Of a stretch of DNA of 16,189 nt, positions 1-7,200 are shown piece after piece. This stretch comes from CAILUG01 sp038125665 (GTDB taxonomy: Bacteria > Pseudomonadota > Gammaproteobacteria > Pseudomonadales > Pseudohongiellaceae), in the NCBI GenBank assembly GCA_038125665.1, contig JAYPEI010000029.1:1-16189 (forward strand). The letters are read 5' to 3'. The first letter of the stretch is position 1. Each line of letters begins with the position of its first letter. A program made the translations under genes and the position numbers. The notes beneath the pieces were generated by a model. The model was not told the DNA's origin. It saw only the letters and a program-made list of their open reading frames with translations, and ran no database searches.

Positions 1-36
1 GTAGGTGCTGGGGTTGTCGCAAAAATTATTGATTAA
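1..36 (+). CDS. tuf: Elongation factor Tu, C-terminal end (partial; tufB-position copy)
   Basis: The first 33 bases read in frame as VGAGVVAKIID followed by TAA. This is the standard C-terminus of bacterial EF-Tu (E. coli ends VGAGVVAKVLG). EF-Tu is the GTPase that delivers aminoacyl-tRNA to the ribosome; this tail belongs to beta-barrel domain III. The rest of the gene lies upstream of the window. Its position ahead of tRNA-Trp and secE matches the tufB slot of gammaproteobacteria, and a second tuf begins at 16138. Only 11 residues are visible, so identity rests on this signature and on gene order. Confidence 0.93.
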   Translation, partial: VGAGVVAKIID

Positions 37-89
37 TCAATAAGTTGGGATTATTCCAAGCTGGTTGCTTGCTTGATGATAAAGTCTGA

Positions 90-116
90 GCCGGGGCAGT
101 TAATTGCTGTCTCGGC
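90..116 (+). terminator. Stem-loop after tuf, possible weak terminator or processing site
   Basis: Bases 90-99 pair with 107-116 as an uninterrupted 10-bp stem (two G-U pairs) with a 7-base loop. It starts 54 bases after the tuf stop. The downstream side reads CTGATTATATATG, without a true T-run, so a fully efficient intrinsic terminator is unlikely. It could be a partial terminator, an mRNA 3'-end stabiliser, or a processing site separating tuf mRNA from the tRNA-Trp/secE transcript. Confidence 0.4.
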
Positions 117-234
117 CTGATTATATATGAAGCACTGTGGGTAAATTTGACTTATAAAAGTCAGTAATTTGAAGCCCTATAGTTTGACTGATAGTTAGAA
201 ACAAAGAGTTATAGAACGAGTTTTAGATGTAGAT

Positions 235-310
235 AGGCCAGTAGCTCAATTGGCAGAGCGGCGGTCTCCAAAACCGCAGGTTGGGGGTTCGATTCCCTCC
301 TGGCCTGCCA
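235..310 (+). tRNA. tRNA-Trp (anticodon CCA)
   Basis: A complete cloverleaf can be folded by hand. Acceptor stem 235-241 pairs with 300-306, the discriminator is G307, and CCA is encoded at 308-310. The D arm is at 244-259. Anticodon stem 261-265/273-277 presents CCA at 268-270, which reads UGG (Trp). T stem 283-287/295-299 closes a TTCGATT loop. Total length is 76 bases. It lies between tuf and secE, an arrangement common in Pseudomonas-like gammaproteobacteria. It is probably cotranscribed with the neighbours and cut out by RNases; no separate terminator follows before secE. Confidence 0.98.
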
Positions 311-363
311 TTTACAGCTAACTTTGGTGGCCCTCAATGTAATTTTATTAGGTAAGCAGCCAG

Positions 364-744
364 ATGAGTGATAACAGATACATCATGACGACCCAAGAAG
401 CCAGAGGAGATTGGCTAAAATGGATTTTCGTTACAGTACTGGTAGTTGGAGGGATTTACGGTAACAGCTATTTTGATGCCGAATCTGTGCTCTATCGCTC
501 AATTGCATTGGTGCTTGTTGGAGTAGTTGCGGCATTTATCGCCTCTGGGACAGCGAAAGGAAAAATCTTTGTAAGACTGGGCCAAGAAGCGAGAACAGAA
601 ATTCGAAAAGTAGTGTGGCCAACGCGTCAAGAGACGCTGTATACAACTGGTATAGTTGTAGTGGTGGTAGTGATTCTTGGGCTAATTCTTTGGGCCATGG
701 ATTCCACTCTGAGCTTATTAATTAGTCTTGTTATAGGCTCTTAG
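364..744 (+). CDS. secE: Preprotein translocase subunit SecE
   Basis: SecE is the small inner-membrane subunit that clamps SecY in the SecYEG protein-export channel. The 126-residue product matches the three-helix gammaproteobacterial form (E. coli has 127). Hydrophobic segments lie at about residues 20-36, 45-62 and 95-124. The amphipathic cytoplasmic helix before the last one carries the conserved EARTEIRKVVWPTRQET stretch (residues 75-91), the SecE signature. The start at 364 has only a weak AGG at 350-352 as ribosome-binding site. The next in-frame ATG (385) has none and would remove the usual N-terminal segment, so 364 is kept. A 112-base gap separates it from nusG. Confidence 0.97.
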   Translation: MSDNRYIMTTQEARGDWLKWIFVTVLVVGGIYGNSYFDAESVLYRSIALVLVGVVAAFIASGTAKGKIFVRLGQEARTEIRKVVWPTRQETLYTTGIVVVVVVILGLILWAMDSTLSLLISLVIGS

Positions 745-856
745 AGGCCCAGAGACATAGCGCAAAGGGTGTAAAAGATAAGGTGGATTGACTTTGATAG
801 AAAATCCAGAAGATTGAGTCAGTTAAGCTAGTAAATAAGTAAGGTACAGAATCAAC

Positions 857-1405
857 ATGACCGAAACTGTAGATCAAAAGCGCTGGTATGTGGTGCATGC
901 TTACTCAGGCTATGAGCGCAAAGTTAAGCAGGCGCTAGAGGAGCGCATTGCCCTCTCAGAAAGTAAGGATCTTTTTGGTCAAGTGCTTGTGCCAACTGAA
1001 GAAGTGGTAGAAATGCGTGCAGGTCAAAAGCGTCGCAGTGAGAGAAAGTTTTTTCCTGGTTATGTGCTTATCGAAATGGTTCTAAATGACCAAACTTGGC
1101 ACTTAGTAAAGGAAACTCCTCGTGTTATGGGCTTTATTGGTGGTAAGGCTGATAATCCAGCTCCCATTACCCAGCGTGAAGTGAACGCGATTATGAATCG
1201 CCTTGAAGAGAGTGTTGATAAGCCCACGCATAAAGTAGTTTACGAACCAGGTGAACTTGTACGTGTAACTGATGGCCCTTTCAATGACTTCACCGGCACA
1301 GTGGAAGAAGTGAATTATGAGAAGAATCGCGTTCGTGTGGCGGTTCTAATCTTCGGACGTTCCACTCCAGTGGAACTTGAGTTCAGCCAAATCGAAAAAG
1401 GTTGA
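857..1405 (+). CDS. nusG: Transcription termination/antitermination factor NusG
   Basis: NusG binds the RNA-polymerase clamp, suppresses pausing, recruits Rho, and couples polymerase to the ribosome through S10. The 182-residue product (E. coli 181) has the two usual domains. The N-terminal NGN domain, about residues 8-120, starts with KRWYVVHAYSGYERKV and contains FFPGYVLIEM at 65-74. The C-terminal KOW domain, about 128-182, contains GELVRVTDGPFNDFTGTV at 132-149. The RBS is weak: AAGG at 841-844, 12 bases before the ATG. The pairing secE-nusG ahead of the L11 operon is conserved across bacteria. No key residue appears to be missing. Confidence 0.98.
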   Translation: MTETVDQKRWYVVHAYSGYERKVKQALEERIALSESKDLFGQVLVPTEEVVEMRAGQKRRSERKFFPGYVLIEMVLNDQTWHLVKETPRVMGFIGGKADNPAPITQREVNAIMNRLEESVDKPTHKVVYEPGELVRVTDGPFNDFTGTVEEVNYEKNRVRVAVLIFGRSTPVELEFSQIEKG

Positions 1406-1413
1406 GCTGGGGG

Positions 1414-1431
1414 CAGGGAGTACGCTCTCTG
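1414..1431 (+). other. UACG-loop hairpin just after nusG
   Basis: Bases 1414-1420 pair with 1425-1431 (7 bp, one G-U) around a TACG tetraloop (UACG in RNA), a stable loop class. It begins eight bases after the nusG stop. Only TTAAATTAAAAAG follows, so it is a poor intrinsic terminator. It more likely protects the secE-nusG mRNA end or marks a processing point before the L11 operon leader. Confidence 0.5.
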
Positions 1432-1445
1432 TTAAATTAAAAAGT

Positions 1446-1500
1446 CGTAGTCTTTCACTACGCCGGGGAGCCTGCTTTCAGGCGCTAACACCCAAAGGAG
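1446..1500 (+). promoter_or_regulatory. Probable L1-binding translational operator ahead of rplK
   Basis: Two hairpins sit immediately before rplK. CGTAG at 1446-1450 pairs with CTACG at 1458-1462. Then GGG at about 1465-1467 pairs with CCC at 1491-1493, outside an asymmetric internal loop and an inner stem GCCTG/CAGGC (1470-1474/1479-1483) with a CTTT loop. The rplK Shine-Dalgarno AAAGGAG (1494-1500) abuts the outer stem. It is established for E. coli that L1 represses the rplK-rplA mRNA by binding a leader structure here that mimics its 23S rRNA site: two stems around an asymmetric loop. Placement and shape fit; L1 binding itself is inferred. Confidence 0.5.
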
Positions 1501-1506
1501 TAAAAT

Positions 1507-1941
1507 ATGGCTAAGAAAATCCAAGCCTACATTAAGTTGCAAGTTGCAGCTGGTAAAGCCAATCCAAGTCCACCTGTTGGTCCGGCACTGGGTCAGCATG
1601 GTGTTAACATTATGGAGTTCTGTAAGGCGTTCAATGCCCAGACTCAGAGCCTAGAGCCAGGTCTGCCGATTCCTGTGATCATCACGGTATATGCGGATCG
1701 CAGCTTTACGTTCATTATGAAGACGCCGCCTGCCAGTGTTCTCATCAAGAAAGCTTTAAGTCTACAAAGTGGTTCAAGTCGTCCTAACACTGAAAAAGTT
1801 GGCAAATTGACTCGTCAACAGCTTGAAGAAATTGCGAAAGTCAAACTCCCGGACCTCACTGCATCTGATCTGGATGCGGCTGTGCGTACAATTGCGGGAA
1901 CCGCCCGAAGCGCCGGTATTGACTGTGAAGGAGTGGTGTAA
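1507..1941 (+). CDS. rplK: 50S ribosomal protein L11
   Basis: L11 forms the base of the GTPase-associated centre on 23S rRNA and is needed for factor binding and the RelA stringent response. The 144-residue product (E. coli 142) starts MAKKIQAYIKLQV. The proline-rich N-terminal region PSPPVGPALGQHGVN is at 20-34, and the rRNA-binding C-terminal domain begins at about residue 72, including SGSSRPNTEKVGKLT (88-102). A strong AAAGGAG lies six bases before the ATG. The stop codon TAA (1939-1941) shares its last A with the ATG of rplA, which implies translational coupling. Confidence 0.98.
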   Translation: MAKKIQAYIKLQVAAGKANPSPPVGPALGQHGVNIMEFCKAFNAQTQSLEPGLPIPVIITVYADRSFTFIMKTPPASVLIKKALSLQSGSSRPNTEKVGKLTRQQLEEIAKVKLPDLTASDLDAAVRTIAGTARSAGIDCEGVV

Positions 1942-2636
1942 TGGCCAAGTTAACTAAAAAAGCTAAGCTACTTGCTGAAAAAATAGACAGCGATAAAGCC
2001 TACAGCCTTGAAGAAGCGCTAGCAATTATCAATGAATTTGCTTCGCAGAAATTTAAAGAATCAATCGACGTAGCTATAAACCTAGGTGTTGATGCACGTA
2101 AATCAGACCAGAATGTGCGTGGAGCAACAACACTTCCTAACGGTACTGGTAAAAGCGTGCGAATTGCTGTTTTTGCGCAGGCTGATAATGCTAAAAAAGC
2201 GCAGGAAGCTGGTGCGGATGTTGTTGGCTTTGAGGACCTCGCAGAAAGTATCAAAGCAGGAAATGTAGATTTTGATGTTGTAATAGCAAGTCCAGATGCA
2301 ATGCGTGTTGTGGGTCAGCTGGGGACTATCCTAGGGCCGAAAGGTTTGATGCCTAACCCTAAAGTGGGTACGGTAACTCCAGATGTAGCTACAGCTGTAA
2401 AAAATGCTAAAGCTGGACAAGTGCGTTTCCGCACTGATAAGAATGGAATCATTCATGGTGGTATTGGGCGTGTTGGTTTCGAAGCAGAAGCTATCAAAGG
2501 TAATCTTGAGGCGCTGCTGGCTGATCTTAAAAAGGCGAAGCCTTCTACTTCTAAAGGTGTTTACGTGAAAAAGGTCGTCTTGTCCTCAACGATGGGGCCT
2601 GGTTTGACGTTGGACCATTCTGAACTGAATTTTTAA
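1941..2636 (+). CDS. rplA: 50S ribosomal protein L1
   Basis: L1 builds the mobile stalk at the ribosomal E site that helps eject deacylated tRNA, and it represses its own operon. The 231-residue product (E. coli 234) begins MAKLTKKAKLLAEKID. It carries the L1 signature LGPKGLMPNPKVGTVTPDV at about residues 128-148, followed by the KNAKAGQVRFRTDKNGIIH region typical of domain I. Its AAGGAG (1928-1933) lies inside the end of rplK and the ATG overlaps the rplK stop by one base, so L11 and L1 should be made together. The gene ends with TAA before a long structured spacer. Confidence 0.98.
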   Translation: MAKLTKKAKLLAEKIDSDKAYSLEEALAIINEFASQKFKESIDVAINLGVDARKSDQNVRGATTLPNGTGKSVRIAVFAQADNAKKAQEAGADVVGFEDLAESIKAGNVDFDVVIASPDAMRVVGQLGTILGPKGLMPNPKVGTVTPDVATAVKNAKAGQVRFRTDKNGIIHGGIGRVGFEAEAIKGNLEALLADLKKAKPSTSKGVYVKKVVLSSTMGPGLTLDHSELNF

Positions 2637-2833
2637 TTTTTGGGAAGTCTTTTAAAGCCCAACTATAGATGAATGTCATCTAGTTGGTGAGCTGAGGAAG
2701 ACCACCCCTTGTAGAATTGTGACCTGAGATATCAGGTTCAGGACTTTGGGGTACTGCTTTTTGCTGAAAATTTCAGTAAGGAGTGGATTCGTCAAAGACC
2801 GCAGGTGAATTGAAGACTGCAGTATTACTCTAT
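2637..2833 (+). other. 5' half of rplA-rplJ spacer: consecutive stem-loops, no gene
   Basis: No credible coding sequence lies here. Two structures are clear. One is a hairpin at 2659-2687: CCAAC (2659-2663)/GTTGG (2683-2687), plus TAGATG (2666-2671)/CATCTA (2677-2682) with an AATGT loop and a two-base bulge. The other is a nested structure at 2704-2752: ACCCC (2704-2708)/GGGGT (2748-2752) encloses a perfect 6-bp hairpin ACCTGA/TCAGGT (2722-2727/2732-2737, loop GATA). Neither is followed by a T-run, so they look like mRNA-stabilising or RNase III-type elements rather than terminators. A promoter for rplJ would be expected in or near this stretch, but no good -35/-10 pair is visible. Confidence 0.5.
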
Positions 2834-3037
2834 GGTAAGAGAATTCTTTTCTTAATTTCCTGCGCAGATGGTGTGCCGACACTTGGTAGTTCATCAAAAA
2901 ATTATGAATTACCTTGAGCAGTCCTCGCCAGAAAAAGGTCTTCGGCTAGAATAGTCTTTAAAATATTCAAGTTGAAGTTAACTGAAGTAAAACGTTCCGT
3001 TCTCTCTTTGAGATAACGGTAAATCAGGAGTTAAGCA
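2834..3037 (+). promoter_or_regulatory. L10 leader RNA (autoregulation of rplJ-rplL)
   Basis: The segment 2851-2873 reads CTTAATTTCCTGCGCAGATG and then GTG. From memory this nearly matches the core of the E. coli rplJ leader, where the L10-(L12)4 complex binds and represses translation (Rfam L10_leader). Around it, GGTAA (2834-2838) can pair with TTACC (2909-2913), and GTGT/ACAC (2871-2874/2879-2882) forms a small hairpin. Nearer the gene, CCGTT-TCTC (2997-3006) pairs with GAGA-AACGG (3010-3019). This hairpin resembles the CTCTC/GAGAG hairpin recalled from the E. coli leader. The rplJ Shine-Dalgarno AGGAG is at 3027-3031. The core resemblance is strong; the outer boundaries are approximate. 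Confidence 0.7.
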
Positions 3038-3568
3038 GTGGCTATAAGACTTGAAGACAAACAGCAAATCGTCTCTGAAGTCAGTGAAGCTGCTAAAGGT
3101 GCCCTCTCTGCAGTGCTCGCGGATTACCGTGGTGTTTCTGTTGGAGATCTGACCGATTTGCGCCGTAAAGCGCGTGACAATGGTGTATATCTGCGTGTTG
3201 TTAGAAATACATTATTGAAACGTGCTGTGGCAGGTACTGAATTTGAGTGTCTGTCCCCAGCGTTGGTGGGTCCAACAATTTTGGCTTTCTCTCTGGAAGA
3301 TCCAGGTGCTGCCGCGCGCGTGCTAAAGGATTTCGCCAAAGGTAATGACAAGTTTGAAGTAAAGGCACTGGCTGTTGGTGGTCAAATGTTACCGGCCTCT
3401 CAGATCGACGTATTGGCAACTCTGCCTACTTATGATCAGGCAATTGCTACACTGATGAGTGTAATGATAGCACCGGTGACCAAGTTAGCTCGAACGCTCA
3501 ACGAAGTACCTACTAAGGCTACTCGCTGTGTGGCAGCTTTGCGTGATCAAAAGCAGGAAGCAGCATAA
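3038..3568 (+). CDS. rplJ: 50S ribosomal protein L10
   Basis: L10 anchors the L7/L12 dimers to 23S rRNA to form the flexible stalk, and with L12 it represses its own mRNA. The 176-residue product starts at GTG with AGGAG seven bases away and reads MAIRLEDKQQIVSEVSEAAKGALSAV as in E. coli, though written here only to show the start choice. GVYLRVVRNTLLKRAV (50-65) and GPTILAFS (78-85) are family hallmarks. It is longer than E. coli L10 (165): the C-terminal tail from about residue 140 (LMSVMIAPVTKLARTLNEV) extends the helix that carries L12 dimers. Longer L10 tails occur in Pseudomonas-like gammaproteobacteria. rplL follows after 69 bases. Confidence 0.98.
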   Translation: MAIRLEDKQQIVSEVSEAAKGALSAVLADYRGVSVGDLTDLRRKARDNGVYLRVVRNTLLKRAVAGTEFECLSPALVGPTILAFSLEDPGAAARVLKDFAKGNDKFEVKALAVGGQMLPASQIDVLATLPTYDQAIATLMSVMIAPVTKLARTLNEVPTKATRCVAALRDQKQEAA

Positions 3569-3580
3569 TCTAGCTTCAAG

Positions 3581-3608
3581 ATTAACTAGCATTAGTGCTA
3601 ATAGTAAT
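3581..3608 (+). other. Small hairpin plus T-run between rplJ and rplL
   Basis: TAGCA (3587-3591) pairs with TGCTA (3596-3600) over a TTAG loop, and ATTA (3581-3584) can pair with TAAT (3605-3608) outside it. Seven T residues follow at 3615-3621, just before the rplL Shine-Dalgarno. The stem is short and AT-rich and the T-run is offset by six bases, so strong termination is unlikely. A partial pause or processing role is possible in a region where L7/L12 must be made in excess over L10. Confidence 0.35.
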
Positions 3609-3637
3609 TAAACATTTTTTTATAGGAGATAAGAGTT

Positions 3638-4015
3638 ATGGCTCTTTCTAAAGACGACATTCTCGAGGGTATTGCTAATCTAACTGTCATGGAAGTGGTG
3701 GAACTAGTTGCAGCAATGGAAGAAAAGTTTGGTGTATCTGCAGCTGCCGCCGTAGCTGTGGCTGCTCCTGCAGCTGCTGGTGCTGAAGCAGTAGCAGAAG
3801 AGAAAGATGAGTTTGAGGTTATTCTTGCCTCAGCTGGTGACAAGAAAGTTAACGTAATTAAAGTTGTTCGTGAATTAACGGGTCTGGGCTTAAAAGAAGC
3901 TAAAGACCTAGTTGATGGCGCTCCTTCTACCATTAAAGAAAGCGTTTCAAAGGCAGAAGCCGAAGAAATGAAGAAGAAGCTAGAAGAAGCTGGCGCTCAG
4001 GTAACCCTGAAGTAA
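3638..4015 (+). CDS. rplL: 50S ribosomal protein L7/L12
   Basis: L7/L12 is the multicopy stalk protein that recruits and stimulates translational GTPases. The 125-residue product has the canonical three parts. The N-terminal dimerisation and L10-binding helices are at about residues 1-33 (MALSKDDILEGIANLTVMEV). The flexible Ala/Pro-rich hinge is at about 34-54. The globular factor-binding domain is at about 55-125, with VNVIKVVRELTGLGLKEAK followed by DLVDGAP. AGGAG at 3624-3628 precedes the ATG by nine bases, a good ribosome-binding site consistent with the fourfold or higher output required. rpoB follows after a 272-base structured spacer. Confidence 0.98.
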   Translation: MALSKDDILEGIANLTVMEVVELVAAMEEKFGVSAAAAVAVAAPAAAGAEAVAEEKDEFEVILASAGDKKVNVIKVVRELTGLGLKEAKDLVDGAPSTIKESVSKAEAEEMKKKLEEAGAQVTLK

Positions 4016-4035
4016 GCGTTGCTTTGATAGCAGAT

Positions 4036-4103
4036 ACTACTAATGGCGGCTTCCTTGAGGAAGCTGTCCATCTGTAGTTTGACTAGTTTGTAATCAAGCT
4101 AGT
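4036..4103 (+). other. Two tandem hairpins in the rplL-rpoB spacer (attenuator / RNase III-type site)
   Basis: The first hairpin, 4036-4078, stacks ACTAC/GTAGT (4036-4040/4074-4078), ATGG/CCAT (4043-4046/4068-4071) and GCTTCC/GGAAGC (4049-4054/4059-4064) over a TTGA loop, with small internal loops. The second, 4082-4103, has a 9-bp stem, 4082-4090 with 4095-4103 (one G-U), and a TAAT tetraloop. No long T-run follows either. In E. coli the rplL-rpoB gap holds a partial terminator and an RNase III cleavage site that lower rpoBC expression relative to the stalk proteins. The same role is inferred from position and shape. The rest of the spacer (4104-4287) shows no clear structure or gene. Confidence 0.55.
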
Positions 4104-4287
4104 TGGTAGTTTGGCATCTGTTCAGTTAAAACTTATTGGCTATTTTGCAAGCCGTTGAGATGAAGATATAGATTGTCAAATTTAGAGAAGTTGAGGTAGG
4201 TGTTGTTGAAGTCGAGCCGTGTTTAATCCTAAGCACTTCGCTTTTGGCTAAAACAACTGGTTCGAAAACTTACGTAGGGAACCGCTG

Positions 4288-7200
4288 ATGGCATATACAT
4301 ATACCGAGAAAAAACGTATCCGTAAAGAGTTTGGCAAGTTGCCAGCCGTTATGGATATTCCTTATCTACTAGCAATTCAAATAGATTCCTACCGTCAATT
4401 TACACAGGCTGATATCAGCCCTGAAGAACGACAGGATATTGGCCTTCAGGCTGCTTTTAAGTCGATCTTCCCCATCGTCAGTTACTCTGGTAAGGCCTTG
4501 TTGGAATATGTTTCCTACCGTCTAGGAAAGCCTGAGTTCGACGTTAACGAATGTATTATGCGTGGTACTACTTACGCCGTGTCTTTACGCGTAAAAGTTC
4601 GACTCATTATTTACGAAAAAGAATCTACTGCTAAAGTCATAAAAGACATCAAAGAGCAGGAAGTTTACATGGGTGAGATCCCGATCATGACAGAAAATGG
4701 TACCTTTATAATTAATGGTACCGAGCGTGTGGTTGTTTCCCAATTGCATCGTTCCCCTGGTGTCTTCTTTGATCATGACAAAGGTAAGACACATAGCTCC
4801 GGTAAATTGTTATATTCGGCACGAATCATCCCTTACCGTGGTTCATGGCTTGACGTAGAGTTTGATCCCAAGGATCTAGTATACGTACGTATAGACCGGC
4901 GTCGAAAATTACCATCCACTATTCTACTGCGTGCTCTGGAATACTCTCCTGAAGAGATTCTGGCAATGTTCTATGACAACAATAAATACTTCATAGACAA
5001 GCAAGGGAAACTTTCAGTGGAGTTGGTTCCAGCCAGACTTCGTGGTCAAGTACTTAATTTCGATATCAAAGCTAAGAGTAAAGTGTTGGTGAATGCTGGC
5101 CAACGTATAACTGCTCGTCATATTCGTGAAATAGAAAAAGCTGAACTGAATAAATTAGAAGTACCAGCGGAGTTTGTTTTAGGGTCAGCTCTTGCGAAGG
5201 ACATTGTTGATAAAGAATCAGGTGAAGTTGCTCTTGTCTGCAACACTGAAGTAAGTGACGAAGTACTTAAGCAATTAATTAAGCTTGGTATAAAAGAATT
5301 TGAAACTATTTACACTAATGACCTAGATCGAGGTTCATTCATTGCAGATACTTTGCGTGTTGATACTACGACAACGCGAATGGATGCGCTTGTTGAAATT
5401 TACCGGATGATGCGCCCAGGCGAGCCTCCAACAAAAGAAAGTGCTGAAAATCTATTTAATAATTTGTTCTTTTCAGAAGAGCGCTATGATCTGTCAGCTG
5501 TTGGTCGTATGAAATTTAACCGTCGCCTTGGTCGCGAAGAAATAGAAGGCCCGGGTGTTCTTTCGCGGGATGATATAGTAGATGTCATCAAGGTATTAGT
5601 AGATATTCGGAATGGTAATGGTGTAGTAGATGATATCGATCACCTTGGTAACCGCCGTATTCGCTCAGTAGGAGAGATGGCTGAAAATCAATTCCGTGTA
5701 GGTTTGGTAAGGGTCGAGCGTGCTGTTAAAGAACGTCTCTCTATGGCTGATAGTGAAGGTTTGATGCCGCAGGATATGATTAATGCCAAACCAGTAGCTG
5801 CAGCAATAAAGGAATTCTTCGGTTCTAGCCAGTTGTCCCAGTTTATGGATCAGAATAATCCACTTTCTGAGATTACTCACAAGCGTCGTATTTCTGCTTT
5901 AGGCCCAGGTGGACTTACGCGAGAAAGAGCTGGCTTTGAGGTTCGTGACGTACACCCAACTCACTACGGTCGAGTTTGTCCTATCGAAACTCCTGAAGGT
6001 CCAAACATTGGTTTGATTAACTCTTTATCTACTTATGCACGCACAAACAGCTATGGTTTCCTAGAAAGCCCAGTACGCAAAGTTGTGAGTGGTGTTGTCA
6101 CCGATGAGATAGTCTACCTTTCTGCTATTGAAGAAAGTAAACATGTGATTGCTCAGGCTTCAGCACCAGTCAGCAAAAATGGAAAATTGACCGAAGATCT
6201 GGTGTCAGTACGACACAAAAATGAATTTACTCTGATGCCAGTTGAACAAGTAGATTTTATGGATGTGAGCCCGCAACAAGTTGTATCAGTGGCGGCATCA
6301 CTTATCCCATTCCTAGAGCATGATGATGCTAACCGTGCACTCATGGGTTCAAACATGCAGCGTCAAGCAGTGCCTACATTGCGATCAGAAAAACCGCTAG
6401 TTGGTACTGGTATGGAGCGTAATGTAGCGCAAGATTCAGGCGTTTGTGTTGTGGCTAAACGTGGAGGGGTGATCGACTATGTAGATGCTGCTCGCATTAT
6501 CATTCGTGTAAGCGATGAAGAAACAGAAGCCGGCGATGCAGGTGTAGATATTTATAATCTCACAAAATATACCCGGTCAAACCAGAACACCTGTATCACA
6601 CAGCGTCCTTTAGTAAAAATAGGAGATTCTGTCTCCCGAGGTGATATTCTTGCTGATGGACCTTCAGTGGATCTTGGCGAGTTGGCTTTAGGTCAAAATA
6701 TGCGTATCGCATTTATGCCTTGGAATGGATACAACTTTGAAGACTCAATTCTTGTCTCAGAACGAGTCGTAAAAGAAGATCGTTTTACCTCTATCCATAT
6801 CCAAGAGCTCACTTGTATTGCTCGTGATACCAAGTTGGGTGCCGAAGAAATTACAGCTGATATTCCGAACGTTGGTGAAAGCGCTCTGGGTCGGCTTGAT
6901 GGAAGTGGTATTGTCTATATCGGTGCGGAAGTTAATGCTGGTGATATTCTTGTAGGTAAGGTTACCCCTAAAGGTGAAACTCAGTTGACTCCTGAAGAAA
7001 AACTGCTCCGTGCAATTTTCGGTGAAAAAGCTTCTGATGTTAAAGACACTTCTTTGCGGGTACCAAGCTCAGTTAAAGGTACTGTTATCGATGTACAAGT
7101 ATTTACTCGTGATGGTCTAGAGAAAGATCAGCGTGCAAAAGACATAGAACAGATGCACATGGCAAAAGTGCGTAAAGACATAGACGATGAATATCGTATA

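Noticed and set aside
2709..2735. TTGTAG-15-TATCAG as a possible promoter
   Set aside because: Spacing is poor and the -10 is weak; the bases are better explained by the hairpin at 2722-2737.
2810..2836. TTGAAG-15-TATGGT as a possible rplJ promoter
   Set aside because: The spacer is two bases short of optimum, and a start there would cut into the L10 leader structure.
2676..2897. 73-codon open frame on the - strand within the rplA-rplJ spacer
   Set aside because: It is antisense to the structured L10 leader region, resembles no known protein, and has no evident ribosome-binding site.
4145..4172. TTGCAA-16-TATAGA as a possible rpoB promoter
   Set aside because: Each hexamer matches only 4 of 6 consensus bases, and such matches are expected by chance in a spacer this AT-rich.
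5821..5901. Rifampicin-resistance substitutions in rpoB
   Set aside because: The cluster I residues D521, H531 and S536 (E. coli D516, H526, S531) are all wild type.
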